This document shows positions 1-9,400 of a stretch of DNA of 57,089 nucleotides, piece after piece (within the stretch, counting starts at the first letter, position 1; each line of letters opens with the position of its first letter). The notes under the pieces were generated by a model. The model did not search any database. It saw only the letters and a program-made list of their open reading frames with translations, and was not told the origin of the DNA. A program made the translations under genes and the position numbers. Source of the DNA: CAYWJT01 sp964458655 (GTDB lineage: Bacteria > Acidobacteriota > Aminicenantia > Aminicenantales > Saccharicenantaceae); contig CAYWJT010000010.1 of NCBI GenBank assembly GCA_964458655.1, positions 1 to 57,089 on the forward strand, in the 5' to 3' direction.

Positions 1-11
1 ACCCAGTTTCA

Positions 12-2105
12 TTGACACCATTATATTCTGGTGTAAGATCTTTTATAATCGCCTTGTTATTTATTTTCCAGTTGATTGCGTTTGGGCCGGGACTGCCGGC
101 GAGCGCACAGGAAAAGGCCTGGCCGGACATAACCCCGGAGGAGCTGGCCTTGACCGATGTCCCCGGGAACCCGGGCGCGCCGGCCGCCTGTCTTTATTTT
201 GAGAGGAAGGACGACAAGAGGAATCGGACGATTTCCGTTTTCAAGCGGGTCAAGATACTGACCCCGGCGGGCAGGGATTACGCCAACCTGGAGCATTACT
301 ATTATCCCATTATCGAAGAGGTCAAGAATATAAGAATAAGAGTTACGAAGCCCGACGGAACTTCACGGGATGTCCGGCCCGATATACTGGAAAAAACCGT
401 CGCCAAAATGGGCAAGCTGGAGTATCGGGCCAAAACAATGGCCGTTCCCGACATTTCAGCCGGGTGCATCATCGATTATTGTTATGACATATTCCCCAGG
501 GCGGTGGGCCTGCCTGAACTATCCATCTTGTTCGCAAGTTCCCGGGCCTTTCTGATTCCGGGTCTTCTTGAAGGCGACAACGGTTCCATCCTTGCCGTAC
601 ACTGGGATATACAGGATCGGATTTTCATCCGCAAAGCCAGGTTTATCTTTGTGCCGGGCGCGGTTTTCACTCTTTCAGGAGGCGGCGAGAAGTTTCACCT
701 GTTGTGGGCCTCCAACAAGTTGAAAAACGCGCAGCCCAGAATAACGGACGCAGGGCTGGACCTGGAGGTCAGCGATATACCTTCCCTTGGAGAAGAGGAG
801 TTGATGCCTCCCGCAAGCAATGAGAGGGCCTGTTTCGACGTTTATTATCTTGACTCCAAAATAGCCGATATAAAGGAGTACTGGGACCGAGCAGCGGAAG
901 CCTGGCGAAAGGATTCGGAAAGATTCATAGGCGGCAAGAACGACCTTAAAGCAGAAGTATTCAAAATTATGGGAAGAGAGTCCGACCGGGCGTTGGGGTT
1001 GCAAAAGCTCTACGAAAGGGTCCAGGGAATCCGGAACTTGAGCCGGGAGCATGAAATTACCGGGAGGGAAGAAAGGAAACTCAAGGATAACAAGAAAGCA
1101 ACCGATGTCTTGAAACACAATTACGGCTATGAGATGGATATAACCAGGACATTTGTCGCCCTGGCGCGGGCCGCGGGTTATGAGGCCCGGCTGGTCCGGG
1201 TGGTCAGCAGGGACGACAAGCTATTCCGGCAGGCCTTGCCTTCATTTTACGGCCAGTTCGATTCGGAAATAGCGTTAGTCAAGGTCGGCGACAGGATCCA
1301 GGCCTTTGATCCGGGCACGCCGCACTGTCCTTTCGGTCTGGTTCATTGGCCGAAATCCGGCACCGCGGGCTTGGCTGTTGAGAACGGGCAAATGGCCGTC
1401 TTCAACACCCCGACGTTTTCCCCTGAGCTGGCCTTGAGCCAGCGGGAAATCGTCCTCACTATGGATAACGAAGGCGGGCTGGTGGGGAAGGTCCGTGTCA
1501 GTTACCAGGGTCAGGAAGCCCTTGTCAGAAGGCTGAAGTTTATCCACGAAGATGAGGTCAAGGTCAAGGAGGAACTGGAAGAGGAGATGAAACGAATATT
1601 GCCTTCCGGAGCCAGGGTTTCCATGATGAGCGTTTCGGGCCTGACCGACAATTCACATCTGGTCGTGGTGGAATATGAAGTAGGTGTCCCGCTGATAATA
1701 AATGAAGCCGGAGACCGCCTGACGCTTCCCATTTACCCCTTGACGAATCCCGATCGGTACCCCTTCCGCTCCTCCCGGAGGACGCACCCCGTGTTCTTCA
1801 ATTATCCCTATAGGGAATTCGATGACATAAGCATCAGTCTGCCCGGGAACCTGATTGTCGAGGCACTGCCGGCCTCGAAGAAAAGAGATACTGACTTCTC
1901 CGCCTTTTCCCTGGTTAAAGTGATGGAAGGGCAGCAGCGGATACGCATTCAGAGAGACCTTTCGGTCAAAAGGAACGTCTTCCCGGTGGCCCAGTACCAG
2001 CAGCTTAAAGAATTCTTTGATTATATTCGGTCGGGGGATGAAGAGCAGATTATCTTACGCAAGATGACATCCGGCTTTAGGTCTTCAGGTCTGCTTGCGC
2101 ATTAG
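12..2105 (+). CDS. secreted DUF3857 / transglutaminase-like protein, probably catalytically dead
   Basis: A hydrophobic N-terminus (about residues 8-25) followed by SAQ looks like a signal peptide, so the protein is exported. Residues about 50-210 resemble DUF3857, and about 350-440 resemble the transglutaminase/protease core found after it in this family. At the spot where an active enzyme has G-D-C, this protein reads GYEMD (residues 372-376). The usual N-H-A histidine motif reads DSEIAL (about 418-423). Both catalytic residues therefore seem lost, while the late D-P (433-434) is kept. The first in-frame start is TTG at 12. No in-frame stop lies before it, so the true start may be upstream of the window. 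Codons are visibly AT-richer than in the following genes. Family assignment is fairly secure; the role is unknown. Confidence 0.75.
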   Translation: MTPLYSGVRSFIIALLFIFQLIAFGPGLPASAQEKAWPDITPEELALTDVPGNPGAPAACLYFERKDDKRNRTISVFKRVKILTPAGRDYANLEHYYYPIIEEVKNIRIRVTKPDGTSRDVRPDILEKTVAKMGKLEYRAKTMAVPDISAGCIIDYCYDIFPRAVGLPELSILFASSRAFLIPGLLEGDNGSILAVHWDIQDRIFIRKARFIFVPGAVFTLSGGGEKFHLLWASNKLKNAQPRITDAGLDLEVSDIPSLGEEELMPPASNERACFDVYYLDSKIADIKEYWDRAAEAWRKDSERFIGGKNDLKAEVFKIMGRESDRALGLQKLYERVQGIRNLSREHEITGREERKLKDNKKATDVLKHNYGYEMDITRTFVALARAAGYEARLVRVVSRDDKLFRQALPSFYGQFDSEIALVKVGDRIQAFDPGTPHCPFGLVHWPKSGTAGLAVENGQMAVFNTPTFSPELALSQREIVLTMDNEGGLVGKVRVSYQGQEALVRRLKFIHEDEVKVKEELEEEMKRILPSGARVSMMSVSGLTDNSHLVVVEYEVGVPLIINEAGDRLTLPIYPLTNPDRYPFRSSRRTHPVFFNYPYREFDDISISLPGNLIVEALPASKKRDTDFSAFSLVKVMEGQQRIRIQRDLSVKRNVFPVAQYQQLKEFFDYIRSGDEEQIILRKMTSGFRSSGLLAH

Positions 2106-2410
2106 GGTTTCCTCTGTCCGTCGGGCGTTCCGAGGCGCTTCTTTTTCTCGGAAGAGGCGAAGAGCCTCTCCACCGGGTCCGCGCGCGCGACGAGGTCCGG
2201 GGAACATATTCCCATACCGAGGGCGTGGTCGCTTATCTGACGCGGAAATTCCATGGTTCTCAGTAGAAGATTAGAAAAACCATTCGGCTCGGCTTGACAG
2301 GCCGGTCGGGGCGGCCTATCATCGCTCCAAGCCCGCGAGTCAGCGACGCGCATTCGCCGCCGCGGGCCGGACAAGCCGGGAGGCCGCTTGAGATCATTCA
2401 TTTTGCTCCC
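2106..2410. other. intergenic region, 305 nt
   Basis: I see no credible gene here. The antisense open frame starting at 2587 is a GC-rich shadow. The stretch has a small hairpin (GAGGC/GCCTC near 2150-2170) without a T-tract. It also holds the promoter at 2294-2322 and a roughly 80-nt leader for the next gene. Confidence 0.5.
2294..2322 (+). promoter_or_regulatory. sigma-70-type promoter for the DsbD-alpha-like lipoprotein gene
   Basis: TTGACA at 2294-2299, a 17-nt spacer and TATCAT at 2317-2322. Transcription should start near 2329. This also argues against the longer reading frame that begins at 2294, because that frame would start on the -35 box. Confidence 0.6.
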
Positions 2411-2899
2411 ATGAAAAAAGCCATCGCCATAATCTGCGTCTTGATGTCCGCGGCGGCCTGCCGCGGACGAGAGCGTGATTCCCGGGGAAACATCGTATCC
2501 GTCAGGGTGTTGGACCCGTCGTCCCGGCCCGGGCCAGGCGCGCTTTTCTCCGTCTTCATCGAGGTCAGGGTCAGGCCCGGCTTCCACGTGAACTCCAGCG
2601 AGCCCGGCGATGAACTGCTTTTCCCGGCCGCCGTGGAGGTCGCCGGCGGCTCCGGCCTGAGGCTCGAGCGGGCCGTCTTCCCGGAGGGGCGCCGCGTCGA
2701 CGTCGCCTTTTCCCGGGGCCCGGTTTCCGTCCTTGACGGGGTTTTCAAAGTCGAGCTCCAGCTCAAGCTCGACCCTGATTACGCTGATAAAAAAGTCGAG
2801 CTGAAGGGCGGTTTCCGCTTCCAGGCCTGCGACGACAAGACCTGTCTTCCGCCCGCGTCCGCGGTGTTCGCGAAGACGCTCAGGGTGAAGTCGCCGTGA
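2411..2899 (+). CDS. DsbD N-terminal (alpha) domain-like lipoprotein
   Basis: This is a 162-residue lipoprotein. The N-terminus is MKKAIAIICVLMSAAAC, with a lipobox ending at Cys17. The body is a single beta-sandwich-like domain ending in FQACDDKTCLPP (Cys140 and Cys145). That motif matches the redox-active cysteine pair of the periplasmic alpha domain of DsbD, which passes electrons to periplasmic thiol proteins. The membrane and C-terminal thioredoxin domains of DsbD are absent, so it is a stand-alone alpha domain. The ATG at 2411 was chosen over an upstream frame because it gives the lipoprotein signal and lies downstream of a good promoter. The next gene, 59 nt later, is a thioredoxin-fold lipoprotein, so the two may be redox partners. 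The partnership is inference. Confidence 0.75.
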   Translation: MKKAIAIICVLMSAAACRGRERDSRGNIVSVRVLDPSSRPGPGALFSVFIEVRVRPGFHVNSSEPGDELLFPAAVEVAGGSGLRLERAVFPEGRRVDVAFSRGPVSVLDGVFKVELQLKLDPDYADKKVELKGGFRFQACDDKTCLPPASAVFAKTLRVKSP

Positions 2900-2958
2900 A
2901 CGGCGGGGCAGCGCGCTCGATGACGAGACCGGAATAACTTGACGCTAAGGAGAAAAAG

Positions 2959-4878
2959 ATGAGGAAAGCAAGATCGGCGGCCGTGGTTCTGGCCGTGCTG
3001 ACGCTCGTTTTCGCGGCCGGATGTTCGAAGAAGGCGGCCCAAACCGAGAGGCTGAGCTTCTCGCCCGCAAAGCCCAGGCCGGGCGAGCCCGTCGCGCTGA
3101 CCTATAGGCCGACGGACGACAAGCTCCGCGCTTCGGCGACGCTCCGGTTTTTCGCCTATTTCATGGACGATAAGCTCCCCAAGCTGGAAGTCGTCGAGCT
3201 CACCAGGTCAGGCTCGAACTGGACCGGGCGTCTGCCGTCGCGCGAAGGATATTACGGCGTCCTGGGCGTTATCAGGGACGACGGCGAAGGCCTGGACAAC
3301 AACGGCGGCAAAGGCTTCGCCCTGCCGTTCTATTCGGATGACGGGGACCCGGTCTCCGGTTACGGCGCCGCCCTGGGCCGGGCGCTGTCGATGTGGGGGT
3401 CGCTGGCCGACCTCGACCGGGACCTGGAGCGGGCGCTCTCCCTGACGGAGCGGGATTTCCAGGCCGCGGCCTGGCTCAAGGCGAAGTTCCTCGACAGCTA
3501 CATGTCCATCCTGATGAACCTCAAGCCCGACGGCTGGCAGGACAGAGCCCTGGCCTGCGTCGACGAAGTGGCTGCTTCCGCAAACATCGCGGACGACGTT
3601 TATTCTACGCTCTACTCCTCGTATTCGAGACTCGGCGCTGGCGAAAAGGCTGAGGCCGTAAAGTCCCGGGCGCTCGCCTCCTTCCCGAAGGGCGAGCTGG
3701 CCCAGATGCTGGAATTGCAGAAGTTCGCCGCCGAGAAAGACCCGGCCCGAAAGCTGGCCGCCTACAAGTCTTTCCGTGAGTCTTTCCCCGGGTCCGCGCG
3801 GACCGAGTCTTTTTGGAACAGGCTCTTCATCGGCTATCTCCAGGCCGGGAAATTCCAGGAGGCTTTCGGGCTTCTCTCGGAGGCGGGCGACGCGGTCCTG
3901 CCCTATTATTACTACGCGCTGGGTTCGGCGGCTTTCCAGAAGGGCGGCCTGAACGCCCTCGTCATGAGCGCCGTCGATAGGGGCCTATCCCTGGTCGAGG
4001 AAAAGGGCAAGCGGGCCGATGAACTAAAGCCTTCGTACATGACGGCCGCCGAGTGGCGCAAGCAGGCTGTCGAGACCTATGTGCCGATGCTCCTCGGCCT
4101 CAAAGGCAAGGCGCTCGCGGCCCAGGGCCGGAACGACGAGGCCTCGGCGGCGTTGAAAGGGGCTTACGAGGCTTCCGGCGGCCGGGAGCCGGAGGTCATA
4201 CGGGATTACGGCTCGAGCCTCGTCTCCCTGGGCAAGTTCGACGAGGCCGTGGCCGTGCTCGGCGAAGCCGTCAGGAAAGGCCGCGCCGACGCCGGGTCGG
4301 TCGAGCTCCTGAAGACGGCCTTCGGCAAACAGAAGGGCGGCCTGGAGGGCTGGGACGCCTACCTCGCGGGTCTCGAGGCCGAGGCCGACGCCGCCTTGCG
4401 GGCGGAGCTTGCCGCCAAGATGGTCGAGCGGCCGGCGCCGGGATTCGAGCTCAACGACCTCGACGGGAAGAAGGTCGGCTTAGCCGAGCTCAAGGGCAAA
4501 GTGCTGGTCCTCGACTTCTGGGCCACCTGGTGCGGGCCGTGCCGCGATTCCTTCCCCGCCATGGCCAAGCTGGTCGAGGAGTTCAAGGGCGACGACTCGG
4601 TCCGGTTCCTGTTCGTCAACACCTGGCAGCAGGAGCCCGATAAAGGCCAGGTCGTCAGGCGGTTCCTGGAGCAGAACGGCTACTCATTCCATGTCCTGAT
4701 GGACGAAAAGGACGAGGTCGTAGAGAAGTTCAAGGTCACCGGCATCCCGACCAAGTTCGTAGTGGACGGTAACGGCAACATCCGCTTCGTCTCCATCGGC
4801 TACGAGGGCAACGAGGCGGCCGCGGTCCGGGAGGTGCGCTGGATGATCCGGATGGCCAAGGCGGGCAAGCCCATTTGA
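2959..4878 (+). CDS. TPR lipoprotein with C-terminal TlpA/ResA-type thioredoxin domain
   Basis: This 639-residue protein has a lipoprotein signal ending VFAAGC (Cys22). The middle, about residues 150-470, is helical and TPR-like (for example the AAQGRNDEASAALKGAY-type repeats). The C-terminal 150 residues form a thioredoxin fold with WCGPC (Cys525 and Cys528), followed by a GIPTKFVVD segment with the expected cis-proline (IP). Such domains reduce disulfides on exported proteins, for example during cytochrome c maturation. AAGGAG precedes the ATG by a good distance. It follows the DsbD-alpha-like gene by 59 nt and is probably cotranscribed with it. The specific substrate cannot be told from the sequence. 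Confidence 0.85.
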   Translation: MRKARSAAVVLAVLTLVFAAGCSKKAAQTERLSFSPAKPRPGEPVALTYRPTDDKLRASATLRFFAYFMDDKLPKLEVVELTRSGSNWTGRLPSREGYYGVLGVIRDDGEGLDNNGGKGFALPFYSDDGDPVSGYGAALGRALSMWGSLADLDRDLERALSLTERDFQAAAWLKAKFLDSYMSILMNLKPDGWQDRALACVDEVAASANIADDVYSTLYSSYSRLGAGEKAEAVKSRALASFPKGELAQMLELQKFAAEKDPARKLAAYKSFRESFPGSARTESFWNRLFIGYLQAGKFQEAFGLLSEAGDAVLPYYYYALGSAAFQKGGLNALVMSAVDRGLSLVEEKGKRADELKPSYMTAAEWRKQAVETYVPMLLGLKGKALAAQGRNDEASAALKGAYEASGGREPEVIRDYGSSLVSLGKFDEAVAVLGEAVRKGRADAGSVELLKTAFGKQKGGLEGWDAYLAGLEAEADAALRAELAAKMVERPAPGFELNDLDGKKVGLAELKGKVLVLDFWATWCGPCRDSFPAMAKLVEEFKGDDSVRFLFVNTWQQEPDKGQVVRRFLEQNGYSFHVLMDEKDEVVEKFKVTGIPTKFVVDGNGNIRFVSIGYEGNEAAAVREVRWMIRMAKAGKPI

Positions 4879-4896
4879 GAATGATGATTTTTCCAG

Positions 4897-4925
4897 TTGA
4901 CTTGGCCCTCGTAACGTCATAATAT
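4897..4925 (+). promoter_or_regulatory. promoter for the peptide / radical SAM locus
   Basis: TTGACT at 4897-4902, a 17-nt spacer and TAATAT at 4920-4925. The predicted start near 4932 leaves a leader of about 150 nt before the peptide gene at 5083. Confidence 0.55.
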
Positions 4926-4938
4926 CGCCCACGGAGGG

Positions 4939-5000
4939 GAAATCGCGGCGATTTCAGAGGGGACAAGTGTCTTGCTGTCAGGCCGCCGTTCCCTGAAATC
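4939..5000 (+). promoter_or_regulatory. structured leader with two competing helices
   Basis: GAAATCGC (4939-4946) can pair with GCGATTTC (4948-4955) in a tight hairpin. The segment GATTTCAG (4950-4957) can instead pair with CTGAAATC (4993-5000). Both helices use 4950-4955, so they exclude each other, as in attenuators and riboswitches. No known riboswitch class is recognised. The function is inference. Confidence 0.4.
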
Positions 5001-5082
5001 GGTCCCTTCCCGTTGAAGCCGGGCGGGGATTGGTTCTGACGGCCGGCTGAACGATGAAACCGCGAAAAAGGAGGCAAGCCAA

Positions 5083-5289
5083 ATGGAGAAAATGGAGAGG
5101 AAATCCGTCATTGTTCTAATCGAAGAGGCCGTCTCGAGCCTGGAGAAGGTCAAGCCGTCGGACCGGGCCACAGCGGAAAGAATACGGCAAGCCCTGCTGG
5201 CTCTGGAACAGGCCAAAACCGAGCTCCTTGCCTGCGTCACGCTTCTCGCGGGGGGTGTTTGCCCGGAGAAAACGCCGATCAGGTCCTGA
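5083..5289 (+). CDS. 68-residue peptide, candidate substrate of the adjacent radical SAM enzyme
   Basis: A strong ribosome-binding site (AAAGGAGGC, about 8 nt before the ATG) supports this small gene. Residues 1-48 are charged and helix-forming, like a leader peptide. The tail reads LLACVTLLAGGVCPEKTPIRS, with the only two cysteines at 51 and 60 and a Gly-Gly between them. A radical SAM/SPASM gene begins 27 nt after its stop. A tiny cysteine-bearing peptide directly before a SPASM enzyme is the usual arrangement of ribosomally made, radical-modified peptides. I do not recognise the peptide family and it does not match the known precursor types I can recall. It could instead be a small regulatory partner of the enzyme. 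No exporter or protease is visible next to it. Confidence 0.65.
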   Translation: MEKMERKSVIVLIEEAVSSLEKVKPSDRATAERIRQALLALEQAKTELLACVTLLAGGVCPEKTPIRS

Positions 5290-5316
5290 GCTTCGCCCTG
5301 ACAGCGGGACGGGTTT

Positions 5317-6417
5317 GTGCCTCGGGGAGCTGCCGCCGAGTTGGAGCCGCGCGTCGACTGGCTTGTCTTCCATCTTACGTCCGACTGCAACCTATCTTGC
5401 TCTTATTGTTACCAGAAGCGGCGTCCCGAACGGCTGGCATTTGAGAAAGCGGCGCGCTGCCTCGAGACCTTCAGCGAGGACCTGAGGCCCGGCTTTTCCG
5501 TAGGCTTCTATGGAGGCGAACCTCTTCTCGAGCTTGATGCCATCCGCGCAATCGTCGCCTTCATCCGGGACCGTCCCGAACTCTCCGGGAAACGGCCCCG
5601 CTACCTCGTATCAACCAACGGCGTCCTGCTGGACGGTAAAACCATAGACTTCTTTGCGGCCAACCGATTCAGCGTCAGCCTCAGCCATGATGGGACGGCC
5701 CAGGAGATCACCAGGCCCTCCCGCGCGAATTCGCGCGTACTGGAGAACCTGGAGCGCATGACTAAGGCTGACGGCCTGGAGCTCGAGACGAACAGCGTCT
5801 TCACGCCGGCCACAGTCGGCGAGATGTTCGGCTCGGCCCGTTTCCTGCTGGAAAAAGGGGTCCGGCGCTGTCTCCTGTCCTACTCGGTCACAGCCGTCTG
5901 GAGCGGTTCGGACATCGGCCGGATGGCCGAACAGCTGCGGGAGATCCGCGTCTATCTCACGACCGTTTACCGCCGCACCCGGGCCGTTCCCGTCACGAAC
6001 TTCGCCGAGCCGTTGAGACGATGCCTTTTTCGCTGCACGGCGGGCTGGGACCGGCTGGCGCTGGCTGCCGACGGGAAGCTCTGGGGTTGCCGGGTATTCG
6101 CCGATTTCTTTTCGGACCGGCCGGAGCATCCGGAAGCCGCGTCCTACTGCTTCGGCCCCATCGACGACGTCGCTCTCGAGCCTTCTCTTGAGAGTGAGCG
6201 TGTAAGAAGCAGATATGTTTCTTTGAGCCAACAGGCCTTCACGGCCGGGGGAAGGTCCTGCGGCCGGTGCTCCCGGCTTTGGGAATGCTCTACGTGTCCC
6301 GCGGCCGGCGCCTTCGCCACCGGAACGGTCGGCCGCTTGCCCGATTGGATTTGCGGGATGAAGCTTGCCTGGAGCCGTGAGATAAGGGCGTTCAGGAAGG
6401 AGCTGGGCCTGGTTTAG
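5317..6417 (+). CDS. radical SAM/SPASM domain protein, putative peptide maturase
   Basis: The radical SAM cluster motif CNLSCSYC uses Cys24, Cys28 and Cys31, and GGEP follows at 66-69. The C-terminal part carries an almost canonical SPASM set: Cys240-x12-Gly-x4-Cys258, then Cys315-x2-Cys318-x5-Cys324-x2-Cys327, then Cys346. This would bind auxiliary 4Fe-4S clusters, as in anaerobic sulfatase-maturating enzymes and peptide thioether or C-C crosslinking enzymes. There is no obvious separate peptide-recognition domain. The start is GTG at 5317. TTG at 5341 with GGGGAG upstream is a possible alternative and removes only eight residues. It sits 27 nt after the peptide gene, and its 3' end overlaps the convergent kinase gene by 4 nt. 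Confidence 0.85.
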   Translation: MPRGAAAELEPRVDWLVFHLTSDCNLSCSYCYQKRRPERLAFEKAARCLETFSEDLRPGFSVGFYGGEPLLELDAIRAIVAFIRDRPELSGKRPRYLVSTNGVLLDGKTIDFFAANRFSVSLSHDGTAQEITRPSRANSRVLENLERMTKADGLELETNSVFTPATVGEMFGSARFLLEKGVRRCLLSYSVTAVWSGSDIGRMAEQLREIRVYLTTVYRRTRAVPVTNFAEPLRRCLFRCTAGWDRLALAADGKLWGCRVFADFFSDRPEHPEAASYCFGPIDDVALEPSLESERVRSRYVSLSQQAFTAGGRSCGRCSRLWECSTCPAAGAFATGTVGRLPDWICGMKLAWSREIRAFRKELGLV

Positions 6418-9400
6418 TCGAGCTCGGCCAGTTTCCGCTTGGCCAGGGCCAGGTCTTGGGCGCGCGCCTGGCCTTCTCCCATCAGCGCGACAAACCTCCT
6501 CAGGTATCCGGCCGCGACGTCCTTTTCGTTCTTTTTCTCGTGGATCTCCGCCAAACGCAGCAGGCTGTCTCCCCAGACCTCACCGCTCGTAAACCAGCAG
6601 CTCGGCTGGGAAACCGCCTTCTCGAACTCGGTTCGGGCCGCCTCGAGGTTGCCTGTCTTGAGAAGGACCTCTCCCAGCGCGGCGTGGAAAAACGCTTGCC
6701 GGTCGTTCTCCGTGTAGTGCGGATGCGGAAGTTCGGCGACGGCTTCCTCGAGCCGCTTGGCGGCCCTTGCTGTTTCTCCTCCGGCCGCCGCCAGCTCGGC
6801 CTCGAGATAGGCGATATCAGGGGGCGGCTTGAGGAATTCAGAGTCCCTGACCAGTTCCTTTAAGCCTGAGAGCGCCTCTTGCGCCCCGGCCGCGTTGCCC
6901 CGTCCGAGCTCGGCCCGGCCCATCAGACCGAAGGCCTGCGGGGCAAAAAGGGTCCAACTTATTTGCTGAGCCTTTTTAACAGCCGAGGCGGCCAGGCGGC
7001 TGGAGGCGGCATAATCGCCCTTCAGGTACATAAGCCGTGCTTTGAGGAGTTGGAAAGGGACCTCCTCATAAGCCATGCTTTTGGCCGTGACGAGCGCCAG
7101 ACCTTTTTCTATCGTATTGGAGGCTCTGTCGAGCCGGCCCCTCATGAGATACAGGCCGCCGAGCAACTTGTATCCCGAGACCTTTTTATCGACCGGAGCG
7201 TCGCGGTCTGATATGGACAGGAAGTCGGCCTCCGCGGCCTCGTATTCACCTTTAGCTATGTGTATCGCTCCCGCGAGCTCATGGATGGCCTCGGAGTCCG
7301 GGTCTAGGTCCGTGACCAGCTTGAGTTCCCCGGCCGCTTCCTCGAGCCGGCCTGGTTGATAATAAAGGAAGGCCAGTGCCATGTGGTGCTTGTGTTCTAA
7401 TGTGTCGTAAAGACGGGAGTTATCCACGACGAGTCGGAGCGCTTCGTCATAACGCCCCTGAGCCTGGGTGATGAAAACCAGGCTGCGGATGGGCTCAAGA
7501 CTCGCCGGTTTCAGCATGGCCAGGCGCCGGAAGCAAGCCTCGGCCTTTTCCCAGGCCTCAGAATTCCTGTAAAGGCCGCCCAGCATGCTCAGAGTCAGCT
7601 CGTCATCAGGCCAGATGGCAAGCAGCTTGCCGTAGGCCGCTTCGGCCTTGCCGTACTTGCCTTCGAAAAGGTAGCAGTAGTCGGCCTCGAGTTTCAGTCT
7701 GTCCCGCACGGTCAGCTTGCTCCTCAGGGCCATGGCCCTGTTCATGTGTTCCCGGGCTTTCTCGAAATTGCCTTCGTATATGGCGTTCAAGCTCAGGTTG
7801 ACATAAGCCAGGGCGAACTGGTCGTCGTACTCGACCGCCTTCCTGAAAGCCGCGTTGCTCGAGTCGAAGTCGTTCCTTTCCATGAAATCCCGTCCCTTGA
7901 AGAACTCGATCAGGGCCGGGATGGACTTGGTCGTGAACTGGCCGACCTTGACCTGAAGGTTGCCTTCCAGCTCGGCCCCGGTCAGGTCCAGGCTTTTCTT
8001 GGCCCAGAGGGAGATCCGGTCGCAGACGCCGAGCAGTTCCGCCTCGGCCAGGTTCTCAAAGGAGGTCCGTCCGACGGCCGTCTTTTTCCTGGAGTCGATG
8101 AGCCTCAGGTCGAGACGGTAGACGTCCCGGTGCTTCATCAGGCTGCCGAGAAGGAAATAATCGACCCTGGCCTTGGCGGCGATATCGTCCAGGACCCGCT
8201 GGGGATAGGCCTTGCGGGTGTAATCCTTCTCATCCCCCAGGACCTCGGCCAGGGTTTCCCGTTGTATCAGGCGCAGAAAGGAGGACTGCTCCAGCGAGGC
8301 TGTTATCAGGTTCGGCAGGCCGCGGCACCAGGTGTCGTCGGCCGGGTCGCCGGAAATGTTCTCGAAGCTCATGACGGCCAGGGATTTCTGCGGTCCGGGC
8401 GGCGGCGGGCGTCGCGTAAGGATCATGAATGCGGCAGCGGCGATCAGGAAGGTCCCGGCGATCAGGAGAGGGACGGGGCGGCGCCACAAGCTGCGGATCC
8501 CCGTGAGTGGCCGGGCCGTTCCCGGCGCCGCGAGCGCCTCCAGGTCGCGGCAGACCTCTTCGACCGTCTGATATCTCTTCTGCCTGTCTTTTTCCAGACA
8601 TTTGAGGATGACCTGCTCCAGCCTGACGGGAACGGCGGGGTTCAACCTCGTCGGCGCGACCGGCTTCTCGCGGCAATGCTTCTCCATATAGCCGGACGGG
8701 CTTTCGGCTTCGAAAGCCGCTTGCCCGGTGACCATCTCGTAGAGTATGAGGCCCAGGTTATAGATGTCTGTCCTGAGGTCGAGTTGCTCGCCCCGGGCCT
8801 GCTCGGGCGACATATACTTCGGAGTGCCGCTGACTTCCTTCGCGGTTCCCGTCGCGTCCTGTTCCAGCCTGCGCGCTATGCCGAAGTCCATGACCTTGAC
8901 GTTGCCGGACTTGTCCACGATCACGTTGCTCGGCTTCAGGTCGCAGTGGATGACGCCGTTCTTGTGGGCCGCCGCCAGTGCGCCGCAGACCTGCCGGGCG
9001 AATTTCACCGCGGTGGGCACGGTCAGGGCCCCGGAGGAACGCACCAGGTCCCTGAGGTCCTCGCCTTCCACGAAATCCATCGAGATGTACTTCAGGTCCC
9101 TCCACTCGCCGAGGTCATGGATGCGGGTGACATGTTCTGAACTTATGGACCGGCCGAGAATGGTTTCCTTCTTGAACAGTTCGACGAGACGGCTGTCCCG
9201 GCTGTATTCCGGCAGGATGATCTTGAGGGCGACCGTCGCGCCCAGCGTCTTGTCCCTGGCCTTGAAGACGCAGCCCATGCCGCCGCAGCCGACTTCCTCG
9301 ATTATGATGTAGCGGTCCGCGAACAGGCTGCCAGGGCTCAGGGAGGCCCGCAGGGCCTGCATTTCCGCTCCGGGAATCGGGCCCGAGAAGGTCTTGGTGG

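Noticed and set aside
7746..9140. 464-codon open frame opposite the kinase
   Set aside because: It mirrors kinase codons, has no recognisable domain and no initiation signal.
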